From NCBI RefSeq assembly GCF_040907265.1, contig NZ_JBFOHP010000002.1:4960001-5024000 (forward strand): 64,000 nt of DNA. The letters are read 5' to 3'. The DNA is from Streptomyces sclerotialus. Its GTDB lineage: Bacteria > Actinomycetota > Actinomycetes > Streptomycetales > Streptomycetaceae. Position 1 is the stretch's first letter; every line of letters starts with the position of its first letter. The position numbers were made by a program, and so were the translations under genes. The notes beneath the pieces were generated by a model, which was given only the letters and a program-made list of their open reading frames with translations, was not told where the DNA came from and did not search any database. This document shows positions 1 to 8,640 of this stretch, in pieces.

Positions 1-632
1 GCCTCGTACGACGGCGTGTCCGCGGGCCCCCAGAGATAGCCGGTGCGGCCGGCGTGCGTGCCCGCCGCCGGGCCGTCCTTCGTGAGCGGGTCCCGCCACC
101 ACGAGGGGCTGCCCGGCGCGGGCGGTGCCTGCGTCTCGGGCGGCGCGTCCGCGACGGCCTGTGCGGTCACCGGGTCCACCGGTCCGGCGCCGTGCGCCGC
201 GGCCCGCCGCTGCTTCGACCAGTACGCCGAACCGGCCACCGCGAGCGCGAGCATGACCGTGAACGCCAGGCCGCCGCCCCGGCCGAGCACCGAGAGGAAC
301 AGCCCGCAGCCGACCAGCGCCACCAGGATCGCGGTCAGCGCCGCGCCCTCGACGCGCCCGGACAGCAGCCGCCGTACCTCGTTCTCGTCCTCGTGCTCCA
401 CCGGGATCAGCAGCCAGGCGAAGCCGTACACGATGAGGCCGATGCCGCTGCTGACGGCCAGTACGGCGAGCACGATGCGGAAGATCACCGGGTCCAGGTC
501 CCAGTGCCGCCCCAGGCCGCCGCACACCCCGGCCACCACCTTCTGGCGGCTGCGCCGCAACGGGCGCGGGGGCGGGGGCGGGGGATCGGCGGTCGCGCCG
601 GTCTGCGGCCCGGGAGGGGGAGCATCGTTCAT
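1..632 (-). CDS. PspC-domain membrane protein, 3' part cut by window edge
   Basis: The protein starts at the ATG at 632-630 (MNDAPPPGPQTG...) and runs off the left edge, so about 210 residues are visible. After a Pro-rich cytoplasmic head there is a PspC domain at about residues 28-75 (KVVAGVCGGLGRHWDLDPV, then a hydrophobic helix ending in LLIPVEHED), followed by two further hydrophobic stretches and a polar tail. PspC proteins are small membrane proteins linked to envelope-stress sensing. The gene is transcribed away from the Ser/Thr kinase and from the PspC-fused sensor kinase at 2769-4109. Having PspC in both the free protein and the sensor suggests, by inference, that they belong to one signalling unit. 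Family assignment is firm; the role is inferred. Confidence 0.85.
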   Translation of the reverse strand, partial: MNDAPPPGPQTGATADPPPPPPRPLRRSRQKVVAGVCGGLGRHWDLDPVIFRIVLAVLAVSSGIGLIVYGFAWLLIPVEHEDENEVRRLLSGRVEGAALTAILVALVGCGLFLSVLGRGGGLAFTVMLALAVAGSAYWSKQRRAAAHGAGPVDPVTAQAVADAPPETQAPPAPGSPSWWRDPLTKDGPAAGTHAGRTGYLWGPADTPSYE

Positions 633-806
633 GCGCCCATGGTGGCAAGCGGAACCGGCGCCCGGTATCAGTGACAACCCTGGCCGGTCCCTGAGATCAC
701 CCGGGGGTGCGGTCCGAGGGCCGCCGGATATCGACCGGTTCTGATCGTCTACGACTGCCGATGCTCGACAGTCGACCATGACCGGCCCGTAACAGGTGTG
801 GCTCCG

Positions 807-835
807 TTGACTATCGTTGTTACCTGACGGGTTAT
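807..835 (+). promoter_or_regulatory. candidate housekeeping-type promoter of the Ser/Thr kinase gene
   Basis: TTGACT (807-812) and GGTTAT (830-835) are separated by 17 bases and lie about 20 bases before the kinase start codon. This fits a vegetative sigma-70-like promoter with a short leader. It was read by eye only. Confidence 0.45.
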
Positions 836-856
836 GGGGGAGCCGGAGGGCGTGCG

Positions 857-2698
857 GTGTCGGAGGCTGCGGTGGACGAGGGTCGGCTGGTCGCCGGGCG
901 GTACCGCCTGCTCGAACGCATCGGTCAGGGCGGCATGGGCACCGTCTGGCGGGCCCAGGACGAACTGCTCGGCCGTCAGGTCGCCGTCAAGCGCCTGCAC
1001 GCCTCCTCGCTCCAGCTGGAGCCGGACGAGCTGGCCATGCGCAACGAGCGCACCCGCCGCGAAGCCCGGGCCGCCGCGCGCATCAACCACTCCAACGTCG
1101 TCGGCGTGCACGACGTCGTGGACGACGCGGGCCTGCCCTGCATCGTCATGGAGTACGTGCCCTCCGTGACGCTCGGCGACGTCATCAAGGAAGCCGTGCT
1201 CGCCGGGGAGGGCGTACCGCCCGCCGAGGCCGCCCGCATCGGCCGCGGCATGATCGCCGCGCTGCGCGCCGCGCACTCGGCGGGCGTCCTGCACCGCGAC
1301 GTGAAGCCGGGCAACGTCCTGCTCGGCGAGGACGGCCGGGTGGTGCTGACCGACTTCGGGATCGCGGTGGCCTCCGGTACGTCCACCCTCACCAAGACCG
1401 GCGAACTGGTCGGCTCCATCGACTACTTGGCCCCCGAGCGGGTGAAGGGCGGCACCCCCGGCCCCGCCTCCGACCTGTGGGCGCTGGGCGCGACGCTGTA
1501 CCAGGCGGTCGAGGGCCGGCCGCCGTTCCGCAAGAGCACCGCGGTCGAGACGGCGTACGCGATCGCCGTCGACCCGCTGGTGCCGCCCCGCAACGCCGGA
1601 CCGCTCACGGCCCTCATCGAGGCGCTGCTCGCCAAGGAGCCGGCGGACCGCCCGACGGCCGAGGCCGTCGAACGCACCCTCCGCGCACCCGCCTCCGAGG
1701 CCACCACGGAGGCGTTCACGACGAACTTCACGACGACGGGGGCAGGCACGGGAACGGGCTCGGGAACCGGCCCGGAGACCGACCCGGGGGCCGACCCGGG
1801 GACCGACCCTGCGAAGGCCACCGCGTACACCGCTACGGACACGGACAGAGGTGCCGGTACGGGCCCGGGAGCCGGTACGGGCCCGGGTCATGGCACGGGC
1901 CCGGGTGCGCGCACGAGCTGGGGCGTCGGTACGGGTGCGGGTACGAACCCTGGCACGGCCATCGGTCCCCGTGACACCCAGGCCGGCGGTCTTTCCGGCG
2001 TCCCCGCCCAGCGCGACACCTCCGCCACCAGCCGTGTCCCCGTGGGTGACCTGGCGGCGGCCGACCGGCCGGCCCCCGCCCGCCGCCGCCCCCTGCGCTT
2101 CGTCCTGTGGGGCGCGGTGGCCGTCGTGGCAGCGGGCGCGGTCACGGCCGGGGTGCTGCACCTCCTGCGGGACGGCGGCGGGGTCCAGGCGGTCCCCGGC
2201 GGATCCGACGAGCCGTCCGCCTCCGCGAGCGCCGGCGAGCAGGCCCCGCCGAAGGTCCCCGAGGGCTACCACCTCGTGACCGAGAAGAAGATGGGCGTCT
2301 CCTTCCCGGTGCCGGACGGCTGGACCCGCAAGGCCATGCCGGACCGCAACGAGGTCGACTACCTCCATCCGTCCGGCCTCGTCGGCCTCAAGGTCAGCGT
2401 GCTGGGCTTCGCCAGCTCCAACCACGTCCGCCACTTCGAGCAGGTCGAGCAGCAGCTCAAGGCCAAGTCGGAGGGGTACGAGCGGCTGCGGCTGCAGGAC
2501 ACGCTCTTCCAGGGGCAGCCCGCCGCGATCTGGGAGTTCACCTTCCAGGGCCGGGCGCGTGAGTTCCGCGCCATCGACCTCGGCTTCGGCAAGGAGGGCG
2601 AGAACGAGTACGCGCTCTACCTGTCCGCGCCGAAGGCCCAGTGGGCGCAGTACCAGAACGTCTTCAACGTGGCCCGCGACGGCTTCCGGGAGAAGTAG
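857..2698 (+). CDS. membrane Ser/Thr protein kinase (PknB-like)
   Basis: A 613-residue Hanks-type kinase. The GTG at 857 is preferred because GGAGGG lies 6 bases upstream. The N-terminal kinase domain (about residues 15-275) has the glycine loop (IGQGGMG), catalytic Lys45, HRD at 146-148 (HRDVKPGNVLL) and DFG Asp166. A long Thr/Gly/Pro-rich linker (about 285-400) is built of GTG-type repeats. One transmembrane helix at about 415-437 is followed by an extracellular domain of about 150 residues that lacks PASTA repeats, so the ligand cannot be guessed. The kinase core faces the cytoplasm and would phosphorylate proteins on Ser/Thr. It stands alone, between the PspC gene and a two-component pair, with a promoter candidate just upstream. 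Confidence 0.92.
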   Translation: MSEAAVDEGRLVAGRYRLLERIGQGGMGTVWRAQDELLGRQVAVKRLHASSLQLEPDELAMRNERTRREARAAARINHSNVVGVHDVVDDAGLPCIVMEYVPSVTLGDVIKEAVLAGEGVPPAEAARIGRGMIAALRAAHSAGVLHRDVKPGNVLLGEDGRVVLTDFGIAVASGTSTLTKTGELVGSIDYLAPERVKGGTPGPASDLWALGATLYQAVEGRPPFRKSTAVETAYAIAVDPLVPPRNAGPLTALIEALLAKEPADRPTAEAVERTLRAPASEATTEAFTTNFTTTGAGTGTGSGTGPETDPGADPGTDPAKATAYTATDTDRGAGTGPGAGTGPGHGTGPGARTSWGVGTGAGTNPGTAIGPRDTQAGGLSGVPAQRDTSATSRVPVGDLAAADRPAPARRRPLRFVLWGAVAVVAAGAVTAGVLHLLRDGGGVQAVPGGSDEPSASASAGEQAPPKVPEGYHLVTEKKMGVSFPVPDGWTRKAMPDRNEVDYLHPSGLVGLKVSVLGFASSNHVRHFEQVEQQLKAKSEGYERLRLQDTLFQGQPAAIWEFTFQGRAREFRAIDLGFGKEGENEYALYLSAPKAQWAQYQNVFNVARDGFREK

Positions 2699-2730
2699 GC
2701 GGAAGCAGGCACGCGACCGATCAGGGGACG

Positions 2731-2748
2731 ATCAGGGACGACCCTGAT
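2731..2748. repeat. perfect 7-bp inverted repeat before the sensor kinase gene
   Basis: ATCAGGG and CCCTGAT are separated by 4 bases, 20 bases before the kinase start. A partial third copy (ATCAGGGG) sits at 2720-2727. The element could be a weak terminator for the upstream kinase gene or an operator; the sequence alone does not decide. Confidence 0.5.
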
Positions 2749-2768
2749 GCCCGGGCGTCCGTCCGCAT

Positions 2769-4109
2769 GTGACGATCGGGAGCATGACGACCGCCCCACC
2801 CCGTACCGAGGGCCCCTACGCCCCGGTGCCCGACCCCGACGGCCCGCCCCCGCGCCGCCTCTACCGCAGCGCCGACGGCCGGCTCCTCGGCGGTGTCGCC
2901 CGCGGCCTGGCCGGCCACCTGGGGCTGCCCGTCTCCTGGGTACGGGTCGTCTTCGTCGCGCTCCTCGTGGCGCAGGGCATGGGCGCCCTTCTGTATGCCG
3001 CGTTCTGGTTCTTCGTGCCCCTGGGGGTCGGCGGCGTCGACGCCCACCGGCACCCGGCGTACGGCGCGTACGGCGCGTACGGCCTTGAGGGTGCGGGCCC
3101 CGACGGGCGCCGCCGCCGCGTCCGCCGCCCCGACAAGGGCCAGCTCTTCGCCCTCATCGCGCTGGTCATCGGCGCCTTCGTCCTCGCGTCGAACTTCGAG
3201 CTCGGCGGGCGGGCCAACGCCTACCTGTGGCCGGTGGTGCTGATCGGCGCGGGCGTCGCCCTCGTGTGGCGGCAGGCCGACAACGCCCGCCGCGCCCAGT
3301 GGCTGGAGCTGGGCCGACGCAAGGGCGTGCTGCCCTTCGTGCGCGGCGCGGCCGGCGTCCTCCTGGTCGGCATCGGCGTCACCGCCATCGTGATCCTCCA
3401 GGGCTCGGTGCGGAACCTCGGCTCGGTCCTCCAGGCCGCCCTCGCCGTCGTCGTCGGCATCGCCCTGCTCGCGGGCCCCTACCTGGTGCGCATGACGCAG
3501 GACCTCTCGGAGGAGCGCCTGATGCGCATTCGTGCCCAGGAGCGGGCCGAGGTCGCGGCCCACGTCCACGACTCCGTCCTGCACACCCTCACGCTCATCC
3601 AGCGCAGCGCCGACGACCCCCGGGAGGTGGCCCGCCTCGCCCGAGCCCAGGAGCGGGAGCTGCGCGCCTGGCTCTACAAGCCGGAGGGGCGCGGCAAGGA
3701 CGAGGACGAGGAGCCGGACCGGCTCGCGGACGCCGTCCGCACGGCGGCGGCCGAGGTCGAGGACGCGCACGGCGTGCCGATCGAGGTCGTGGTCGTCGGC
3801 GACTGCCCGCTGGACGAGAAGCTCGGCGCCCAGATGCAGGCCGCGCGCGAGGCGATGGTGAACGCCGCCAAGTACGGTGGCAGCGGCGGCGCGGTGCAGG
3901 TCTTCGCCGAGGTGGAGGGCCGGACGGTGTTCGTCTCGGTACGCGACCGGGGGCCGGGCTTCGACCTGGACGCGGTGCCGGGTGACCGGATGGGCGTACG
4001 GGAGTCCATCATCGGGCGGATGCAGCGCAACGGCGGTACGGCACGGCTGCGCTCGGCCCCGGACGGGGGGACGGAAGTGGAACTGGAAATGGAGAGGGCC
4101 GCGGAATGA
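2769..4109 (+). CDS. PspC-fused sensor histidine kinase
   Basis: A 446-residue kinase. The N-terminal PspC domain (about residues 25-85, LLGGVARGLAGHLGLPVSW plus a hydrophobic helix) is followed by more membrane helices (about 120-240). The cytoplasmic part has a HisKA_3/LiaS-like acceptor motif HVHDSVLHTL (His265/His267) and an HATPase domain with NAAKYG (Asn365) and DRGPGFDLD. It would autophosphorylate and pass phosphate to the response regulator encoded by the overlapping next gene. Start is uncertain: GTG at 2769 or ATG at 2784 (MTTAPPRTEG); neither has a good ribosome-binding site. Known PspC/kinase/LuxR units respond to envelope stress or cell-wall antibiotics; that role here is inference. 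Confidence 0.9.
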   Translation: MTIGSMTTAPPRTEGPYAPVPDPDGPPPRRLYRSADGRLLGGVARGLAGHLGLPVSWVRVVFVALLVAQGMGALLYAAFWFFVPLGVGGVDAHRHPAYGAYGAYGLEGAGPDGRRRRVRRPDKGQLFALIALVIGAFVLASNFELGGRANAYLWPVVLIGAGVALVWRQADNARRAQWLELGRRKGVLPFVRGAAGVLLVGIGVTAIVILQGSVRNLGSVLQAALAVVVGIALLAGPYLVRMTQDLSEERLMRIRAQERAEVAAHVHDSVLHTLTLIQRSADDPREVARLARAQERELRAWLYKPEGRGKDEDEEPDRLADAVRTAAAEVEDAHGVPIEVVVVGDCPLDEKLGAQMQAAREAMVNAAKYGGSGGAVQVFAEVEGRTVFVSVRDRGPGFDLDAVPGDRMGVRESIIGRMQRNGGTARLRSAPDGGTEVELEMERAAE

Positions 4110-4810
4110 ACGCCACCGAAGCAGCGCAGGGGAGCGGCGAGGGGGAGGCCCGGCGGGCACGGGTGGTCCTCGTCGACGACCACCGGATGTTCCGTACGGG
4201 CGTCCAGGCCGAGATCGGGCAGACCGACGTGACCGGCGTCGAGGTGGTCGGCGAGGCCGCCGACGTCGACCAGGCGGTCACGGTGATCACGGCCACCCGG
4301 CCGGAGGTCGTCCTGCTGGATGTGCACCTGCCCGGAGGCGGTGGTGTGGAGGTCCTGCGCCGGTCCGCGTCCCTGATGGCCGACCCGGAACGCCCGGTCC
4401 GCTTCCTGGCCCTCTCGGTCTCCGACGCGGCGGAGGACGTCATCGGCGTCATCCGCGGCGGCGCGCGCGGCTACGTCACGAAGACGATCACGGGGACCGA
4501 CCTCGTCGACGCGATCTTCCGCGTCGCGGACGGCGACGCGGTCTTCTCACCCCGCCTGGCCGGTTTCGTCCTCGACGCGTTCGCGTCCACGGACGCCCCG
4601 CCGGTCGACGAGGACCTCGACCGCCTCACGCAGCGCGAGCGCGAGGTGCTGCGGCTGATCGCCCGCGGCTACGCGTACAAGGAGATCGCCAAGCAGCTCT
4701 TCATCTCCGTCAAGACGGTCGAGTCGCACGTCTCGGCGGTCCTCCGCAAGCTCCAGCTCTCGAACCGCCACGAGCTGACGCGCTGGGCGACCGCCCGCCG
4801 CCTGATCTGA
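4106..4810 (+). CDS. LuxR-family (NarL/LiaR-like) response regulator
   Basis: A 234-residue protein overlapping the kinase stop by 4 bases (ATGA), so the two are translationally coupled. The receiver domain contains VVLVDDHRMFR near residue 17, phospho-acceptor Asp72 in VVLLDVHLPGGG, and the conserved KT near residue 130. The LuxR helix-turn-helix lies in the last 65 residues (LTQREREVLRLIARGYAYKE, then SVKTVESHVSAVLRKL). It is the cognate regulator of the PspC-fused kinase. The inverted repeat at 2731-2748 and the divergent region at 633-806 are plausible targets. Its 3' end overlaps by about 100 bases the end of the opposite-strand ATPase gene. Confidence 0.93.
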   Translation: MNATEAAQGSGEGEARRARVVLVDDHRMFRTGVQAEIGQTDVTGVEVVGEAADVDQAVTVITATRPEVVLLDVHLPGGGGVEVLRRSASLMADPERPVRFLALSVSDAAEDVIGVIRGGARGYVTKTITGTDLVDAIFRVADGDAVFSPRLAGFVLDAFASTDAPPVDEDLDRLTQREREVLRLIARGYAYKEIAKQLFISVKTVESHVSAVLRKLQLSNRHELTRWATARRLI

Positions 4811-5224
4811 CGTCGTCGGACGGCAGGCGGAGTTCGCACCACACGGTCTTGCCGACGCCGTACGGGCGGGGCGCGGTGCCCCACGCGTCCGCGAGCGCGG
4901 CGACGAGGGCGAGCCCCGCCCCGACTTGTCGCCGGGCCCGGCGTCCCGCGGCTCCGGCGGCACGCTGCTCGCGTCCGCGACCTCCAGGCGTAGCCGGCCA
5001 CCGCGCACGACGGCGCGTGCGCGCAGCTCCCGGCCCGGTGACACGTGCGCGTGCCGGCACGCGTTGGTCGCCAGCTCGCTGAGCAACAGCACGGCGGTGT
5101 CCGCGACTTCGTCGGGAATCTTCCACGCCCGCGCCTGTGCGGCGAGCAGTGTACGCGCCCTCCCGACGCTCCGTGCGCTTCGCGGCAAACGCCACTCGAT
5201 GTCCTGAGGTGTTCCGTCAGTCAT
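4710..5224 (-). pseudogene. RsbW-like ATP-binding protein gene with apparent one-base frameshift
   Basis: Reading from ATG 5224 gives MTDGTPQDIEWRLPRSARSV..., then an HATPase-type N box (LLLSELATNACRHAH) and GGRLRLEVADASSVPPEPRDAGPGDKSGRG. The family normally continues LALVAALADAWG, but that continuation (GLALVAALADAWGTAP, then KTVWCELRLPS) lies in another frame. Restoring one base near 4910-4917 rejoins both halves into a 171-residue protein ending at 4710. Such anti-sigma-like ATPases typically sit next to XRE/DUF5753 and DUF397 genes in Streptomyces, as here. Either the gene is broken in this strain or the assembly lost one base in a run of G/C; sequence alone cannot tell. Confidence 0.7.
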
Positions 5225-5314
5225 GCGCAGAGCGTGACCGCTCGGGCTTACGTTATGGAGCCACGACTCGTGTACACGATGACGTTGTACACGGCGCGAC
5301 CCCGGAGGTGGGCT

Positions 5315-6112
5315 GTGTCGGACGCCTGGCGCTACTGCGGTAACCAGATCAAGCTGTGGCGGACCCAGGCGGGTGTCTCCCGGGAGGACTTGGGCCGGGA
5401 GGCCAACTACGAGTACGAGACCGTCAAGTCGATGGAGCTCGGCCGCCGCCGCCCGTCCCTCCGCCTCCTCCAGGTCGCCGACGACATGTGCAGCGCACGC
5501 GGCCTGCTCCTGGCAGCGCATAGCTACCTGAAACCGGCGCCGTACCCGACGCGCTCGCAGGAGTACATGGCCCTGGAAGCCGAAGCCATCGCCGTGCACT
5601 GGTACGAGCCGCTGCTCATCCCCGGCCTGCTCCAGACCGAGGACTACGCCCGGGTCCTGATGAGCGAGACCTATCCCCCCTCGGACGACGAGACGGTCGA
5701 GGAACGGGTGAGTGCCCGGCTGCGCCGCCAGGAGGCGCTGTGGCCCCGGCCGCGTGCGGTGTTCGACTTCGTCATCTACGAGGCAGCGCTGCGGACCGGC
5801 GTCGGCGGCGGCAAGGTCATGCACCGGCAGCTCTGCCGGCTGCTGGAGATCGGTGAGTTGCGGAACATCTCGATCCAGGTGCTCCCCATGGGCCGCTGCA
5901 GCGGAGTGGCCCTCATTGGCCCCATGGTGCTCCTGGAGACGACCGACCACGACCGGTACGTCTACGTCGAAGGCCAGCGGACGAGCGCGCTCTACGCTGA
6001 CGCCGAGAAGGTCAGTGAGTTGACGCAGCGGCATGGCATGATCCGCCAACATGCCCTCTGCGTCGAGGAGTCGGCTGAGTTCGTGAGGAAGGTGGCGGCG
6101 GAATATGAGTGA
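5315..6112 (+). CDS. XRE-family helix-turn-helix regulator with DUF5753
   Basis: A 265-residue protein starting at GTG 5315, chosen because GGAGG lies 6 bases upstream. An in-frame ATG at 5279 is possible but lacks such a site. The N-terminal HTH (about residues 8-65, IKLWRTQAGVSREDLGREA) is followed by a DUF5753 domain (about 80-260) with the usual EAEAIAVHWYEPLLIPGLLQ and QVLPMGRCSG-like stretches. Paralogues of this type (WhiJ-like) occur in many copies in Streptomyces, usually with DUF397 and an anti-sigma-like ATPase, and influence development. It overlaps the DUF397 gene by 8 bases. Confidence 0.92.
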   Translation: MSDAWRYCGNQIKLWRTQAGVSREDLGREANYEYETVKSMELGRRRPSLRLLQVADDMCSARGLLLAAHSYLKPAPYPTRSQEYMALEAEAIAVHWYEPLLIPGLLQTEDYARVLMSETYPPSDDETVEERVSARLRRQEALWPRPRAVFDFVIYEAALRTGVGGGKVMHRQLCRLLEIGELRNISIQVLPMGRCSGVALIGPMVLLETTDHDRYVYVEGQRTSALYADAEKVSELTQRHGMIRQHALCVEESAEFVRKVAAEYE

Positions 6113-6293
6113 CGAGCTCGTGTGGCGCAAGTCGAGCTACAGCGACGACGAGGGCGGTGCCTGCGTCGAGGTCGCTGCCCACGCGGCACGCGTATACGTG
6201 AGGGATTCCAAAGCGGGGCCCGAAGGCCCCCTTTTGGCGATAGCCCCCGCGGCCTGGGCGGCATTTGTCGCGTACGCCGCCGGAGGCGAATAG
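6105..6293 (+). CDS. DUF397 small protein
   Basis: A 62-residue protein overlapping the XRE gene stop. It has the family hallmarks: VWRKSSYSDDEGGACVEVA near the N-terminus and VRDSKAGPEGPLLAI in the middle. DUF397 proteins partner genetically with the neighbouring XRE/DUF5753 regulator and are thought to modulate it. It ends directly against the stop codon of the convergent acetyltransferase gene. Confidence 0.93.
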   Translation: MSDELVWRKSSYSDDEGGACVEVAAHAARVYVRDSKAGPEGPLLAIAPAAWAAFVAYAAGGE

Positions 6294-7046
6294 TCACCGC
6301 GTACCCCGTCTGCGGAGCACCGCCGTGGTGACCGGAGAGTGGAGCTCCCAGCCCATGGCCCGGTACAGGGACAGACCGTCGTCCCGGGCCACCAGGACGC
6401 CCTGCGTCGCCCCCCGTTGGGCGGCGCGGGCAGCCAGGGCCGTCATCACGACCCGGCCCAGGCCCTGGCGGCGGTGTGCCGGGTCCGTGCGGACCTGGTC
6501 GAAGACGGCCGTCGCGCCGGCCAGCGCGACGCGGCCGCCCGCCGCCACCTCCCCCGTGGCGGCGAACGCACGCGCGTCGACGAGGCCGCCCTGGGCGACC
6601 GTCTCGACGACGTACCCGCCCGGCAGCACGGCCGGGTCCGGCGGCGGTGCGGGCGCGGCGCCCGGTACCAGGCCGTCCCCGAGCCCGTCGGGCACCCCCG
6701 CCGTTCCCGAGCCGTCGCGCACCGCGCGGACCAGAGGGGCGGTCATCAGATATTCCGGCGTCCGGAACTCCCAGGAGGCCGGCAGCGCGGGCTCGACGGC
6801 CGAGCGAGGCGCGCAGACCTTCAGCCACAGGCCCGGCGTGATGAGCGCGACGGACAGGCGGCGCAGCACCGCGGGGTCCGCCGAGGGCAGGACGTACCGC
6901 GCGACCTGGTCGGTGCGGCCGACGGCTATCCGGAAGCCGCCCGGTACCTCGACCGCGCCGTCCGTGCCGCGCGAACGCACCCAGCCGTCCACCCAGGCGC
7001 GCACGACCTCGGGCCGTGCCACGGGCACGCGGTGGTGCTCGGTCAT
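6294..7046 (-). CDS. GNAT-family N-acetyltransferase
   Basis: A 250-residue protein starting at ATG 7046 (MTEHHRVPVARPEVV). A GTG three codons upstream is an alternative, and longer in-frame starts look non-coding. The C-terminal half carries the acetyl-CoA pyrophosphate-binding motif QRRQGLGR (about residues 191-198), followed by VVMTALAARAAQRGATQGVL and a terminal LYRAMGWEL, all typical of GNAT. The N-terminal half is more divergent. The substrate cannot be predicted. It is convergent with DUF397 and divergent from the hydrolase gene at 7178. Confidence 0.85.
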   Translation of the reverse strand: MTEHHRVPVARPEVVRAWVDGWVRSRGTDGAVEVPGGFRIAVGRTDQVARYVLPSADPAVLRRLSVALITPGLWLKVCAPRSAVEPALPASWEFRTPEYLMTAPLVRAVRDGSGTAGVPDGLGDGLVPGAAPAPPPDPAVLPGGYVVETVAQGGLVDARAFAATGEVAAGGRVALAGATAVFDQVRTDPAHRRQGLGRVVMTALAARAAQRGATQGVLVARDDGLSLYRAMGWELHSPVTTAVLRRRGTR

Positions 7047-7177
7047 TGTGTCCACGGACCCGATCGTATTGCGAGAGCTTCGCAATAGTGACGGTCGAAT
7101 TCGGCCCCCTTGCATAACGCTGCCGGGGCCACCCGAATCCTTGGAAAAAGAAGGCTGCTTGAGAGAGGTCAAGGGCC

Positions 7178-8056
7178 GTGCGGGTACATATCGGTGATGG
7201 TGTTCGGCTCTACTTCGATGTGGAGGGGGCCCAACTGGTGACGGACGGTCCGGACATGGCCGAACGGCCGACGATCGTCCTGCTCCACGGGGGACCGGGC
7301 GCTGATCACACCCTGTTCAAGCCGGAGCTTTCCGCCGCGGCCGGTTTCGCTCAGGTCATCTATCTGGATCAGCGGGGCAGCGGCCGTTCGGTGCGGTGCG
7401 AGCCGCGGCAGTGGACGTGGGAGCGGTGGGCGGACGACGCGATCGACTTCTGTGACGCGCTGGAGATCGAGCGGCCCGTGCTGGTCGGTTCGGCCAGCGG
7501 GGGGTGGGTCGCGCTGCTGGCGGCCATCCGGCACCCGGACCGGTTCGCGGGGCTGGTGCTGGACAGCGTGATGCCCGGCGACACGTACGAACGGCTGGAG
7601 ATGTTCGAACGGCTGGGAGGGCCTGAGGCGCGGGACGTGGCGCTGCGGTACTGGGCGGGTGACGTGGGCGACGAGACGACCGACGCGTGGGAGCGGATCT
7701 GTCTGCCGCTGTACTCGCGGCAGCCGGGCGGGGACGCGGCCGGCCGGGACCGGCTGCGCCGGGTGCGCTGGAACGATGACGTGCTGGACCACTTCAGGAC
7801 CGTGCTGGCGCGGGATTTCGACCCGTGGCGCGGGCTGGACCGGCTGGCGTGCCGGACGATGATCCTGGCGGGCGAGCAGGACCCGGTGGCGACCGCCTCG
7901 GCGGCCCGCCGCTTCGCGCACCGGCTGAGCCACACGGACGTACGGCTGCACGTGCTGGCCGACGCGGGGCACGGCGTCTTCCGTGAGGCGCCGAAACAGT
8001 CGATGGACCTGCTGCGGGACTTCGTGGTGAGCGGCCATGTGCCGCGACTGCATTGA
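7178..8056 (+). CDS. alpha/beta hydrolase, proline-iminopeptidase-like (S33 type)
   Basis: A 292-residue cytoplasmic enzyme starting at GTG 7178 behind a GAGAGG-type site. HGGPG (residues 37-41) forms the oxyanion hole and DQRGSGRS is the S33 signature. The nucleophile elbow GSASGG has Ser107 as nucleophile in place of the more common G-x-S-W-G. The Asp is probably in LAGEQDPVA and the His in DAGHGVF near the C-terminus. Proline iminopeptidases release N-terminal proline, but related hydrolases act on esters or amides, so substrate is open. No signal peptide. Confidence 0.87.
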   Translation: MRVHIGDGVRLYFDVEGAQLVTDGPDMAERPTIVLLHGGPGADHTLFKPELSAAAGFAQVIYLDQRGSGRSVRCEPRQWTWERWADDAIDFCDALEIERPVLVGSASGGWVALLAAIRHPDRFAGLVLDSVMPGDTYERLEMFERLGGPEARDVALRYWAGDVGDETTDAWERICLPLYSRQPGGDAAGRDRLRRVRWNDDVLDHFRTVLARDFDPWRGLDRLACRTMILAGEQDPVATASAARRFAHRLSHTDVRLHVLADAGHGVFREAPKQSMDLLRDFVVSGHVPRLH

Positions 8057-8640
8057 CCGGTGCGCCGGTGCGGTTTCTCTGTGGCTGAATATGGCCGGAA
8101 GGCCCGGTGTTACCGGCTGGCCGGGTGGCGCGGAGGACCAAATGCGACCGGGCGGTCGAATTCCGCGGCGGAATTGATCGACCGCTGGACCAGATCGGAA
8201 AACGGGCGGCGCGGGTGGCTGAAACGGTGCCATGTGACGTCAGTTGTCTCAGTAATTCCGTAGGCCCACTCGCGTCAGCAAAGCGTCATGACGCCCCTGA
8301 GGCCCCGCTGCTTCCCCTGGTACGGCGGCGGTCCGTGTTCAAGGGGGAGCGGACCACCGCCGTACCTTCGGCGGGGGCGGCCGGCGGCCGCCGGGGCGGA
8401 TCCGACGGTGGTGGGGAGCCGGCCGCCTGAACGAGGACGCTAAACCTCCCGGCGGCGGCCGGGCGGTCGTTGCCGCCGATTGCCCGTTCCCTCACTGGGC
8501 CGTGCCCGCTTCCGCCGCCGGGTGAACGCTGCTGACCGGCGACGTGCGACAGTGCGACCGGAAGGCGAGCGACCGTTCGAGCCGTGGCGGGGCGGACCTG
8601 CCCGCCGGGCGGCGCGGCGGCGCAGTTACGATCGACCACT
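8057..8640. other. 584-base intergenic region with a long hairpin
   Basis: No convincing gene is present here. The only clear structure is a 17-bp stem with one mismatch at 8319-8335 / 8350-8366 (GGTACGGCGGCGGTCCG against CGGACCACCGCCGTACC) around a 14-base loop. It could end transcription of the hydrolase gene, although it lies about 260 bases downstream of it. Confidence 0.5.
8319..8366. terminator. hairpin, possible factor-independent terminator
   Basis: 17-bp GC-rich stem with a 14-base loop between the hydrolase gene and the small membrane protein gene. There is no T tract, as is usual in Streptomyces. Confidence 0.45.

Noticed and set aside
749..2434. Long open frame on the strand opposite the Ser/Thr kinase
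   Set aside because: It mirrors the kinase gene codon by codon and has a random Arg/Gly/Ala composition. GC-rich third positions keep such antisense frames open in Streptomyces.
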